From an uncultured Acidimicrobiales bacterium (GTDB lineage: Bacteria; Actinomycetota; Acidimicrobiia; Acidimicrobiales; SHLQ01), in assembly GCA_937934655.1 (NCBI GenBank), contig CALGZB010000279.1:1-34432 (forward strand): 34,432 bases of DNA. The letters run 5' to 3'. Positions 9,086 through 16,103 of the stretch are shown here, one piece after another. How positions within the stretch are numbered: position 1 is the stretch's first letter; each line of letters begins with the position of its first letter. Both the position numbers and the translations under genes were made by a program. The notes beneath the pieces were generated by a model. The model worked only from the letters and a program-made list of their open reading frames with translations. It ran no database searches and had not been told where the DNA came from.

Positions 9086-9702
9086 CCACCTCGTCAACGA
9101 TTCTGATTCTGCATGAGGTTGGTGACCTTGCCGGCGGAGCACCGTGGCGTGACGCGTTCGCCACTGGGCCATGGACAACCGTGCTTGCCCCAGATCTACC
9201 CGGTCATGGCTCGGCCCCGGCGCCAAGTGGGGGTAACTACGGCATGTCGGATCCGATCTATGTAGCTACTCGACTGTTCGCTGACCTCGGAATTGACGAG
9301 GTCGATGTGGTCGTCGGTAGTGGAGTAAGCGGTTGGTCTGCGCAACTGCTGGCGCTGGCCGGCCGGACCAAACAACTCGTTTTGGTCGACGGACTTGGCG
9401 ACCCGTTCCTTTCAATCGATGAACTTCTCGATCGCCGGATGGATCGGGTCCGGATAGTCGCAGACTCGCTTGACCCGCTCGTCGACGCGCCACCGTCTAG
9501 CCACGGCGATCGCGAACTCGCCGAAACTGCGGCCGCGGAAACATCGATTCCGGTTTTGCTCGTTGGTACTGGCACCGCTGCGAACACAGCACTCAATGAT
9601 GAGTTCATCGAGGTGTTCCCCGATGCATCGCAGGTGACGATGCTGCGACATGATCCGCATGTGCTCGCCGACATCATCACCACGTGGTCAACAGCCCACT
9701 AA
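9082..9702 (+). CDS. Alpha/beta-hydrolase-like protein lacking the nucleophile serine
   Basis: The 206-residue protein keeps alpha/beta hydrolase landmarks: ILILHEVGD strand 3, APDLPGHGSAPAP after strand 4, strand 5 and elbow VVVGSGVSGW (76-85), QLVLVDGL strand 6 and a C-terminal LRHDPHV. At the elbow the expected G-x-S-x-G reads G79-S-G-V-S, so glycine stands where the catalytic serine should be. The cap region is missing and the protein is short for the family. It starts by an ATGA overlap with the intact hydrolase upstream, so the two may act together, perhaps as catalytic and non-catalytic partners; that is inference. It may instead be a binding protein or a decaying paralog. Confidence 0.7.
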   Translation: MTTSSTILILHEVGDLAGGAPWRDAFATGPWTTVLAPDLPGHGSAPAPSGGNYGMSDPIYVATRLFADLGIDEVDVVVGSGVSGWSAQLLALAGRTKQLVLVDGLGDPFLSIDELLDRRMDRVRIVADSLDPLVDAPPSSHGDRELAETAAAETSIPVLLVGTGTAANTALNDEFIEVFPDASQVTMLRHDPHVLADIITTWSTAH

Positions 9703-10925
9703 GGGCGCAGCGCCTGTTCCTGTGGACGGGCATCATTTGGGATCTCTGTACCTCGAGTTACTGGGTGTTGTTGTTTACCCGCGTCGTCGTCGACCTCGAC
9801 CTTCCGGCCGCTCAGCTGTTGCTCCTTGGCACGGCCAAGGAGGTCACAATCCTGATTGCCGAGATCCCGACCGGCGTGGTCGCCGATCTCCGAAGTCGCA
9901 AAACGTCGGTTGTCTTGGGCTTTTTGTTTGCTGGGTCGGGAATCATGTTGGCCGGGCTGGGGACGACGTTTGTCGTGCTGGCCTTCGCCCAGGTTCTGTG
10001 GGGGCTCGGATCAACGTTTCGCAGCGGTGCCGAAACGGCGTGGATAACCGACGAGATCGGCTCAACATCGCTGGTTGAACCGCTGCTCATGCAGCGAGCC
10101 CGGCTCGGACTCTTGGGCATCGTGGTTGGTGTCGCTTCGGCTGCCATGATGGCCTCCCTGTGGTCGCTCGGAACGGCGATGGCGGTGATTGGTTCGGTGC
10201 TGATCGCTCGGGCGCTATACCTCCTGGCCGTCATGCCCGAGACCGGCTTTGTACCGATAGCGGGCGCAGGTTCGCCATTGCAACGGTTTGGCCGTCTTCT
10301 TCGAACGGGTGCAACGACCACCCGTACGACCATTCCGCTCCGGCGACTCTTCATCATTGTGGCGCTGGCTGGATTCGCGAGTGAGGCGGTCGATCGTCTC
10401 TTCGTCGCTCGGTTCGATCAACTTCCTGAAGCAGCGATCGCCGTCGATGCGACGCTCGTTGGGGCAATCGCCATCGCTCAAGCGTTGCTCGGCTCGGTGT
10501 TTTTGTCGTTTACCCGCAACAAACTGCGGGGCAAGAGCCTTGTGCCGTGGCTCGCGTTTCTCCACCTCGGCACGGCGGTCGGCGTGCTGATGCTTGCGCA
10601 GGGAAACCTGCTTCTCATCGCAGCGCTGGGTGTTGTAACAACCGGGACCTTGCGGGCGGTGGCTCGGCCTATCGTCGTCGCGTGGACGAACCATTACACG
10701 CTCACCGAAAACCGGGCGACGATTCACTCGTTTCTGGGGCAGGCGCAGTCGTTCGGGGAGATCACTGGTGGCATCGGCCTGGGTGTTCTTGCCACCACCT
10801 TCGATATCGCCACAGCCTTGCTCGTTTCGAGCGGCGTGTATTTCGTCGCCGCTGGTCTTACCGTGCTCACCCGACGCCTTTGGCAGGACGATCCGCCCGC
10901 AACGCCGGCAACTACGCTCCCCTAG
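9684..10925 (+). CDS. MFS transporter
   Basis: The 413-residue protein is almost entirely hydrophobic helices and has the MFS motif A-like segment EIPTGVVADLRSRKTSVVLG (about residues 60-80) between the second and third helices, and a central cytoplasmic loop near residue 200. This pattern is common in drug- and metabolite-exporting MFS carriers of actinobacteria; substrate and direction are not determinable. The best start is GTG at 9684, 19 nt inside the preceding hydrolase-like gene, which implies coupled translation. It is the last gene of the hydrolase unit; a 36-nt gap precedes the aldolase gene. Confidence 0.9.
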   Translation: MVNSPLRAQRLFLWTGIIWDLCTSSYWVLLFTRVVVDLDLPAAQLLLLGTAKEVTILIAEIPTGVVADLRSRKTSVVLGFLFAGSGIMLAGLGTTFVVLAFAQVLWGLGSTFRSGAETAWITDEIGSTSLVEPLLMQRARLGLLGIVVGVASAAMMASLWSLGTAMAVIGSVLIARALYLLAVMPETGFVPIAGAGSPLQRFGRLLRTGATTTRTTIPLRRLFIIVALAGFASEAVDRLFVARFDQLPEAAIAVDATLVGAIAIAQALLGSVFLSFTRNKLRGKSLVPWLAFLHLGTAVGVLMLAQGNLLLIAALGVVTTGTLRAVARPIVVAWTNHYTLTENRATIHSFLGQAQSFGEITGGIGLGVLATTFDIATALLVSSGVYFVAAGLTVLTRRLWQDDPPATPATTLP

Positions 10926-10961
10926 GCGGGAGTAACGAGCACGCAAACGGGTGGAGGACCA

Positions 10962-11726
10962 GTGACGGCAGCAAAGACATCTCTGAAGGAAAGTTGGGCG
11001 AAGGGGACAGCCACGGTGGGAGCTTGGCTGTCGATTCCGACGGGGTTCACTGCAGAGATCGCCGGTCGCGCCGGATTCGATTACGTCTGTCTCGACGAGC
11101 AGCACGGCCTCATCGACTATCAATCGGCAGTGACGATGCTGCAGGCACTTGACCTGGGCACGACAACATCACTAGTTCGAGTGAAAACCAATACTGCTGA
11201 GACCATTGGGCGAATGCTCGATGCCGGTGCAGGCGGCGTCATCGTTCCCATGGTCAACACAGCGGCTGACGCAGCGGCCGCAGTTGCGTCGTGTCGATAT
11301 GCCCCCGAAGGCAGCCGCAGCTTCGGACCGACCCGTCCGGCGTTGGCTAACACGGAGTTCACGACTGCAGGCTCGAACGATTCTGTGGCCTGCATTCCCA
11401 TGATTGAGACGGTCGAGTCGCTCAGCAACTTGGATGCGATCCTGGCCATACCCGGTATCGACGCGGTGTATGTCGGGCCAGCCGATCTGTCGCTGACTCT
11501 GGGGCTTCCGCCCAGGAACAACGATGGTGAACCTCTGTTCGATGAGGCTCTCGAAACCGTCGTGCGTTCCTGTAAAGCCGCCGGTGTCATTCCGGGTTGC
11601 CACACATCGCCGGCGCTCGTCGATCGCCGTCTCGAGCAGGGGTTCCAGATGATCACCGTGGCTTCAGATGAGGTGGTTCTTACGGAGGGCTTCGCCGACG
11701 CTGTCACCCGATTCTCGGGTCGCTAG
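10962..11726 (+). CDS. HpcH/HpaI aldolase family protein
   Basis: The 254-residue protein is a class II (metal-dependent) pyruvate aldolase of the HpcH/HpaI family. It contains LDEQHGLIDY with the general-base histidine H48, LVRVKTN with R73, the metal ligand E149 in MIETVES, and D175 in VGPADLSLTLG. In E. coli HpaI the equivalent residues are H45, R70, E149 and D175, so all catalytic residues are present. Such enzymes reversibly cleave 2-keto-3-deoxy acids, or 4-hydroxy-2-oxo acids, to pyruvate and an aldehyde, or act on citramalyl/sugar-acid analogues. The GTG start has GGAGGA five nt upstream. It converges with two SDR genes, which could handle related carbonyl or alcohol substrates; that link is inference. 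Confidence 0.93.
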   Translation: MTAAKTSLKESWAKGTATVGAWLSIPTGFTAEIAGRAGFDYVCLDEQHGLIDYQSAVTMLQALDLGTTTSLVRVKTNTAETIGRMLDAGAGGVIVPMVNTAADAAAAVASCRYAPEGSRSFGPTRPALANTEFTTAGSNDSVACIPMIETVESLSNLDAILAIPGIDAVYVGPADLSLTLGLPPRNNDGEPLFDEALETVVRSCKAAGVIPGCHTSPALVDRRLEQGFQMITVASDEVVLTEGFADAVTRFSGR

Positions 11727-11738
11727 CCGCAGGTCTGG

Positions 11739-12494
11739 TTATGCCAGGATTCCGCCACCATCGACCACTAACGCCTGCCCGTTGATGAACCGAGCGGCGT
11801 CGGTGCACAGCCACGCTGCGACGTCACCGATGTCACTGGGCTCGCCCAGGCGTCCGCCCGGCACGAATTTCGCGATCTTCTCGAGCTGGCCATCTTCGTA
11901 GTTGGCCCGCACGCCCGGTGTATCGATAAGACCCGGGAGCACCGCGTTTACTCGCAGCCCTTGAGCGCTGTAGTCCTTCGCCGCGTGAGCGGTGAGCCCA
12001 ACAACTCCACGCTTGGCTGCGCTGTATGGGGCTCGCCCAGGTGCTGGTACTCGTGCCGCGCCCGACGAGGTGTTGACGATGCTTCCGCCACCATTGGCCG
12101 TCATGTAAATGATCTCGTGTTTGAGGCAAAGGAAGGTGCCGGTGAGGTTCACCTCGACCGACTCGCGCCAATAATCGAGCGGCATCTCATGGATGGCGTA
12201 TTGGCCCATTGCATTGCCCGCGTTGTTAAACGCTGCATCGAGTCGGCCGAATCGTTCGACGGTGGCCGCGATCATCGCCTCGACTTGTGCCTCGTCGGTG
12301 ACATCGCAGGCAACCGCTGCGGCCACCCCGCCCGTTGCCTCGATAAGCGCCACCGTTTCCTCGGCACCCGCACTATTGATGTCTGACACCATCACGCTTG
12401 CACCGAGCGCAGCGAACGAGAGGGCGCCAGCGCGGCCAATACCGCTCCCAGCGCCGGTAACCAGTGCAACAGATTCGCTCAGTGGGGAGGTCAT
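11739..12494 (-). CDS. SDR family oxidoreductase
   Basis: The 251-residue protein is a classical short-chain dehydrogenase/reductase. It shows the NAD(P)-binding TGAGSGIG turn near the N-terminus, DVTD, NNAGNA, the catalytic serine in NTSSGAA, the YSAAK catalytic tetrad pair, and a C-terminal ALVVDGGGILA. An acidic residue after strand 2 (MVSDIN) suggests NAD(H) preference. I chose the ATG at 12494, whose ATGA overlaps the stop of the upstream SDR; an in-frame GTG at 12503 is possible. The pair is translationally coupled, which suggests two steps of one pathway. Substrate unknown. Confidence 0.93.
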   Translation of the reverse strand: MTSPLSESVALVTGAGSGIGRAGALSFAALGASVMVSDINSAGAEETVALIEATGGVAAAVACDVTDEAQVEAMIAATVERFGRLDAAFNNAGNAMGQYAIHEMPLDYWRESVEVNLTGTFLCLKHEIIYMTANGGGSIVNTSSGAARVPAPGRAPYSAAKRGVVGLTAHAAKDYSAQGLRVNAVLPGLIDTPGVRANYEDGQLEKIAKFVPGGRLGEPSDIGDVAAWLCTDAARFINGQALVVDGGGILA

Positions 12495-13282
12495 CGGATC
12501 CACTGCCCAGCGTTTACGTCGATCGACTCGCCGGTAATCGAACTCGACATTTTCTCCGACGCGAGGAACACCACAGATTGGGCGATCTCGTCGCCGCCGG
12601 GCAGATGATGCAGGGCAGTATCGCCCGCGATTTCTTCGTACACATCGTCAAAGGTTCGATCTTCGGTTTCGGCGCGATGGTTGAGGAACCACTTCACCGA
12701 TGGCCCCCAGATGTAGCCAGGGTGAACAGAGTTGACGCGAATCCTGTCGCCGCCAAGCTCAACTGCAAGCACTTTTGCCATTCCAAGCATCGCCATCTTT
12801 GAAGCCGTATAGATGCCGAAATTCTCGCGCATTCGGCGGGTCGACATGGTGTTGATAAATACGATCGAGCCGGGCGCCGACTCGCGGAGTAGCGGGGTTG
12901 CCGCCTTGGTAAGCCACGCGTGACCGAAGAAGTTGACCTCGAAACCCTCGCGAAAGTCCTCTTCCGACGAGTCTTCGAGCGTAAGAAACGGCGGTTGCTT
13001 GAACGCCGAATTCACGAGCGTATGCAGGGCCCCGAACTCGTCTTTCGTCGCTTCGACGAGTGCTTTGCACTGGTCGGCATCGGTGATGTCGGTGGGCACA
13101 GCGATGGCCGTGCCACCCTGTGCTTCAATCTCGGCCTTCACCTCGTCGAGACGTTCGGCGTTACGCGCTGCCAAAACGACACTGGCGCCCGCATCAGCGA
13201 GCGCCAGTGAAATTTCTCGTCCTAGTCCTGGGCCAACGCCCGTAACTATCGCTACCCGGCCTTCAAGCAAGTCAATCCCCAT
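12491..13282 (-). CDS. SDR family oxidoreductase
   Basis: The 263-residue protein is an SDR with the TGVGPGLG nucleotide-binding motif, LAARN after strand 2 (suggesting NADP(H)), DITD, and the YTASK catalytic pair with serine in NTMSTRR. The usual NNAG is replaced by VNSAFKQP, a variant seen in a subset of actinobacterial SDRs. The C-terminus ends in INVNAGQW-like (SIDVNAGQW), as in the family. It is first in a two-gene unit with the SDR downstream, and it carries a leaderless-type TACCGT box 7 nt before its ATG. Substrate unknown. Confidence 0.92.
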   Translation of the reverse strand: MGIDLLEGRVAIVTGVGPGLGREISLALADAGASVVLAARNAERLDEVKAEIEAQGGTAIAVPTDITDADQCKALVEATKDEFGALHTLVNSAFKQPPFLTLEDSSEEDFREGFEVNFFGHAWLTKAATPLLRESAPGSIVFINTMSTRRMRENFGIYTASKMAMLGMAKVLAVELGGDRIRVNSVHPGYIWGPSVKWFLNHRAETEDRTFDDVYEEIAGDTALHHLPGGDEIAQSVVFLASEKMSSSITGESIDVNAGQWIR

Positions 13283-13289
13283 AGGGGAG

Positions 13290-13295
13290 ACGGTA
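13290..13295 (-). promoter_or_regulatory. Candidate leaderless -10 box (TACCGT) for the upstream SDR gene
   Basis: On the minus strand TACCGT is followed by CTCCCCT and the ATG at 13282. The 24-nt gap to the Ddn-like gene upstream leaves little room for any other promoter. Confidence 0.45.
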
Positions 13296-13306
13296 GCGGT
13301 TTGGGT

Positions 13307-13750
13307 TTAGCGGGGGTTAGTGACGAACACTGGGATCTCGCGATCGCCAGCCTTCTCCGCGTATTCCTCATATGGCGGGTAGACGTCGATACCGCGCTGG
13401 TACCAAGCGGCGCGTTCTTCGCCGGTCACGAGGCGAACCTCGGTGTCGTAAGGCTCCGGTCCGTCCTGCATCATGATCTTCGAGTCGGCCATGAGGTTGT
13501 GGTACCAAGCTGGATGCTCGGGATCACCGCCCTTCGAGGCGATGATCGCGTAGCTGCCTTCGTGCTCAACGCGCATGAGAGGAACCTTGCGCACCTTGCC
13601 GCTCTTGGCACCGATGGTTGTCATCACGATGATGGGGATACCGGTGTCCATCAGCGTGTTCGCTTCGGTACCACCGCTGGCTTCGTACTTTTCGACCTGG
13701 TCGCTGACCCAGCCCCACGTACTTGGTTCGTATTCACCTTGAATTGGCAT
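13307..13750 (-). CDS. Nitroreductase/deazaflavin-dependent oxidoreductase (Ddn-like, F420)
   Basis: The 147-residue protein matches the deazaflavin-dependent nitroreductase family typified by mycobacterial Ddn. It has the split-barrel core with TTIGAKSGKVRKVPLMRV, the YAIIASKGGDPEHPAWYHNL segment that contacts F420, and a C-terminal PPYEEYAEKAGDREIPVFV. Such enzymes use reduced F420 to reduce quinones, enones or nitro compounds, often at the membrane. The family supports an F420-producing actinobacterium. It is alone or first in a unit with the two SDR genes downstream, all on the minus strand. It has a TACATT box 7 nt before the ATG. Confidence 0.94.
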   Translation of the reverse strand: MPIQGEYEPSTWGWVSDQVEKYEASGGTEANTLMDTGIPIIVMTTIGAKSGKVRKVPLMRVEHEGSYAIIASKGGDPEHPAWYHNLMADSKIMMQDGPEPYDTEVRLVTGEERAAWYQRGIDVYPPYEEYAEKAGDREIPVFVTNPR

Positions 13751-13757
13751 GAGCGCA

Positions 13758-13763
13758 AATGTA
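13758..13763 (-). promoter_or_regulatory. Candidate leaderless -10 box (TACATT) for the Ddn-like gene
   Basis: On the minus strand TACATT is followed by TGCGCTC and the ATG at 13750, the same geometry as at 8170-8183. Confidence 0.5.
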
Positions 13764-14147
13764 GTCGTTGGGTCAGAGTTTTGTTAGCTGCCCCGGCGTG
13801 GACCGGAGACGCCGGCTTATCGGCTGTTCTCCGCAGCCTGCCTTCGGCAGGTCCCGTTTGGCTGAGGCCTTCGCTGCGCTCGGCGAAAGCTGCACGCTGC
13901 ATCCGCAAATCGCCGCTAAACCGACGCCCCCACTCCCCACCTCGGTTTCTACAGCGTGGCCTTTCTAGCGACACGTAGCTTGAAAACGAGGAGGCTTGTG
14001 GCTGGTGAGCTTGAAGTGGTTGGTGGGCCAGGTACCTGGCACCGAAACCCCATTTTGGTGCCAGGTGGAAAACCGCCTGTTTGGTTCCAGGTACAAAACC
14101 GGCCCTTCGGTTCCAGGCACCGGGGTCCGGGGCTTTCTGCGGATGGT
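13764..14147. other. Intergenic stretch without a credible gene
   Basis: No reading frame here has protein-like composition or family resemblance. The visible content is a short hairpin CCTGCC-TTC-GGCAGG (13837-13851), a 12-base motif TTCGCTGCGCTC (13870-13881) whose reverse complement recurs at 30665-30676, and the palindromic repeat block at 14027-14121. Confidence 0.6.
14027..14121. repeat. Palindromic repeat block (TGGCACC/GGTGCCA element), downstream copy
   Basis: It opens with a perfect 14-bp palindrome, GCCAGGTACCTGGC (14027-14040). Overlapping it is a strong hairpin: ACCTGGCACC (14034-14043) pairs with GGTGCCAGGT (14057-14066), and the loop bases GAAA/TTTT extend the stem to about 14 pairs. 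Two partial copies, GGTTCCAGGTAC and GGTTCCAGGCACC, follow near 14083 and 14109. There is no T-tract, so a simple terminator is unlikely. A related hairpin lies at 15289-15323 on the other side of the adjacent gene. Confidence 0.75.
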
Positions 14148-15254
14148 CTATTTGGTGGCGTTTAGGGCTTGGTTTAGGTCTTGCCAGATGTCTTCTACGT
14201 TTTCGCAGCCGACGCTGAACCTTATGAGGGTTGGCGGCATGGTTTCTTGGCCGGCGATTGTTGCTCGGCGTTCCATGGTTGATTCGATACCGCCGAGGCT
14301 GGTGGCGTGATGGATGAGGTTGGCGGCTTCGCAGAACGCTGAGGCTCTTGCGCCATCGCCGGTGGTGTCGAACGACATCATTGCGCCGAAGCCCGTCATA
14401 AAGCTCTTGGCCACTTCGTGCGTGGTGTGGCTTGGAAGCCCGGGGTAACGAACCGTGCTGATCTCGGGATGTGAGTCGAGTCGCTCGGCGAGGATCATCG
14501 CGTTGTCTTGCGCTCGCTCAACGCGAAGGCTGAGCGTACGAGCCCCGCGAAGCGTGAGGAAGGCTTCCATGCCGCCGATGGAGGCACCGTGCAGAAGGCG
14601 GCGGTGGTAGAACTCGTCGTAGAGGTCATCGTCGCGGGTGATAACGACACCGGCCAGCAGGTCGGAGTGACCACCGATGAACTTGGTCGCCGAATGCATC
14701 ACGACATCGGCGCCGTAGTCGAGAGGCTTCTGAAGCAGCGGAGTAGCGAAGGTGCTGTCGACGGCGACAAGACACCCTTCTTTTCGGGGAGCGCTGCAGA
14801 TGGTTGGCAGATCGGCGACCGTGATGAGCGGGTTGGCGGGCGATTCAAGCCACACCAAGTCACAGGTCTGGAGTGCTTCGAGCCAAACGCTGGTGTCTGA
14901 CTGGTCGAGTCGGCTTACCGTCCATCGCCCCTGGGCTTCGCCCTCATCGATGAGGCCAGCAACACCGTGGTACGGATCGTCGGGAACAGCGACATGTGAC
15001 CCGGCCGGAAGCCTGTGGAGCACGACACTGACCGCAGCCATTCCGGATGCAAAGGAGAGGGCACGTCCGCCTTCGAGTCCGCCAAGCAGATCTTCGAGCG
15101 CGTTGGAGGTAGTGGTGCCCTCGACGCGGCTGTAGAGGCGGTCGCTGGGGAGGTAGAAGTTCGAGGCGAACTCCGGCGCAACATTCAACGGTTCGCCGGG
15201 TTCACGCTTCCGTCCGGCTGAAATCAACCATGTCGCAGGATCTTGCTCAGTCAT
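14148..15254 (-). CDS. Cystathionine gamma-synthase/lyase-family PLP enzyme
   Basis: The 368-residue protein belongs to the Cys/Met-metabolism PLP-dependent (fold type I) family. It shows the YSRVEGTTTSNALE phosphate/substrate segment (41-54), a variant of YSRTGNPT, the SFASGMAA turn (67-74), D166 in VAVDSTFATP, which pairs with the pyridine nitrogen, and the PLP lysine K191 in HSATKFIGGHSD. Family members form or cleave cystathionine, methionine or homocysteine C-S bonds; the reaction cannot be fixed here because the altered YSR segment departs from characterised enzymes. It is slightly short for the family (about 380-400). A TAGGTT box 6 nt before the ATG suggests a leaderless transcript. 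Hairpin repeats bracket the gene on both sides, and metZ lies nearby. Confidence 0.9.
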   Translation of the reverse strand: MTEQDPATWLISAGRKREPGEPLNVAPEFASNFYLPSDRLYSRVEGTTTSNALEDLLGGLEGGRALSFASGMAAVSVVLHRLPAGSHVAVPDDPYHGVAGLIDEGEAQGRWTVSRLDQSDTSVWLEALQTCDLVWLESPANPLITVADLPTICSAPRKEGCLVAVDSTFATPLLQKPLDYGADVVMHSATKFIGGHSDLLAGVVITRDDDLYDEFYHRRLLHGASIGGMEAFLTLRGARTLSLRVERAQDNAMILAERLDSHPEISTVRYPGLPSHTTHEVAKSFMTGFGAMMSFDTTGDGARASAFCEAANLIHHATSLGGIESTMERRATIAGQETMPPTLIRFSVGCENVEDIWQDLNQALNATK

Positions 15255-15260
15255 CCTTCA

Positions 15261-15266
15261 AACCTA
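15261..15266 (-). promoter_or_regulatory. Candidate leaderless -10 box (TAGGTT)
   Basis: On the minus strand TAGGTT is followed by TGAAGG and the ATG at 15254 of the cystathionine gamma-synthase-family gene. Confidence 0.5.
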
Positions 15267-15288
15267 CTTCCACCGCCGCATCCCCAGC

Positions 15289-15323
15289 GGTGCCTGGCAC
15301 CAAACAGGGGTAATGGTGCCAGG
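15289..15323. repeat. Palindromic repeat (TGGCACC/GGTGCCA element), upstream copy
   Basis: GGTGCC-T-GGCACC (15289-15301) is itself palindromic, and CCTGGCACC (15293-15301) pairs with GGTGCCAGG (15315-15323) across a 13-nt loop. Stem sequence and loop length match the block at 14034-14066. The loop here (AAACAGGGGTAAT) resembles the reverse complement of the other loop, so the two copies appear to be in inverted orientation around the gene between them. Confidence 0.75.
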
Positions 15324-15379
15324 TGGACGAATCCGTTGCCACATGACGCCGAGTGGTCACAGGTGTTTCGGTCGGGTGA

Positions 15380-15571
15380 TCAGTTCGTCGGGAGGATTAC
15401 TGCTTGGGCGACTATTGGGGTGGTGCCTGCGGAATCGAAGGTGATGGATGGCGATCCGTAGAGCACGTAGCCGTCGTCGAGTGCTTGTGACACGCGAAGG
15501 CAAAATTCGTGGGTGTCTGGACCGGTCAGAAGTTGGTAGCGAAGGCGGGTGTCACTCACTTGGGTCTCCAT
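15380..15571 (-). CDS. DUF1737 domain-containing small protein
   Basis: The 63-residue protein carries the DUF1737 pattern: RYQLLTGPDTHEFC (10-23), VSQALDDGYVLYGSPSITFD and a C-terminal PIVAQAVI. The family is small, cytoplasmic and of unknown function. I chose the ATG at 15571, because homology begins just after it; an in-frame TTG at 15619 would add 16 residues that do not look conserved. It lies between the cystathionine gamma-synthase-family gene and the divergent rhodanese-metZ pair. Confidence 0.8.
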   Translation of the reverse strand: METQVSDTRLRYQLLTGPDTHEFCLRVSQALDDGYVLYGSPSITFDSAGTTPIVAQAVILPTN

Positions 15572-15683
15572 TTTGGTTGTTCGGACTCGAGGGGATGCGA
15601 AGGGATAGTCCCGATGCAAGACCGGTGTGAACTGGCGTTACTCTAAAGCCGACCCACTCGGTCGTGTTTCGGTTGATCACCCC

Positions 15684-15689
15684 TACGTT
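15684..15689 (+). promoter_or_regulatory. Candidate -10 box (TACGTT) for rhodanese-metZ
   Basis: TACGTT lies 12 nt before the ATG at 15702, and 6 nt before an in-frame TTG at 15696. Transcription would begin within a few bases of the coding start, again giving a leaderless or near-leaderless mRNA. Confidence 0.35.
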
Positions 15690-15701
15690 AGGTGTTTGGA
15701 A

Positions 15702-16103
15702 ATGGCAGTTTCACAAGTTTCACTCAGCGATGCCTGGGGCATGCTCATCGAAGACCCCAATGCCGTATTGATCGACGTTCGCACCGTTGCCGAGTGGAGT
15801 TTTGTGGGCGTGCCCAACCTCGAATCGATCGGCAAAGCGGTTCGCCACGTCGAGTGGACGCAGTTCCCCGGCGGCGTGGCCAATCCTGACTTTCTCAAGG
15901 ATGCAACCGAGGGTCTTGCCGCCGACCAGCCGGTCCTGTTCCTCTGCCGCTCGGGTGCTCGCTCACAAGCCGCGGCAAGCGCCTTTGCTGAAGCCGGGTT
16001 TACCAACCTGCACAACGTGGCCGCGGGCTTTGAGGGTGATCTCGACCCCGAGCACCACCGCCACGATGGATGGAAGGACCACCTCCCGTGGAACCAGAGC
16101 TAA
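15702..16103 (+). CDS. Rhodanese-like sulfurtransferase
   Basis: The 133-residue single-domain protein has the rhodanese pattern: DAWGMLIEDPNAVLIDVRT at the N-terminus, and the active-site loop FLCRSGARS, whose cysteine accepts the sulfane sulfur and whose arginines cradle it. It ends with NVAAGFEGDLD and GWKDHLPW, typical of the small GlpE/PspE-like class found beside metZ. The metZ start lies inside its 3' end, so the pair is co-translated. The same rhodanese-metZ order occurs in Mycobacterium tuberculosis (Rv0390-Rv0391), which supports a role in sulfur supply for homocysteine formation. An upstream in-frame GTG at 15627 is possible but the extension is unlike the family. Confidence 0.93.
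   Translation: MAVSQVSLSDAWGMLIEDPNAVLIDVRTVAEWSFVGVPNLESIGKAVRHVEWTQFPGGVANPDFLKDATEGLAADQPVLFLCRSGARSQAAASAFAEAGFTNLHNVAAGFEGDLDPEHHRHDGWKDHLPWNQS

Noticed and set aside
13301-13978. 225-codon plus-strand frame over the Ddn-like gene
   Set aside because: The opposite strand encodes a clear F420-dependent enzyme; this frame has no recognisable family and runs into the non-coding stretch.
14034-14066. Ordinary terminator for the cystathionine gamma-synthase-family gene
   Set aside because: The stem is strong, but no T-tract follows on the relevant strand, and a sister copy lies upstream of the same gene, so a repeat element explains it better.
15572-15701. SAM or cobalamin riboswitch upstream of rhodanese-metZ
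   Set aside because: No conserved core sequences were seen, the region is short, and the likely promoter lies only a few bases from the coding start.
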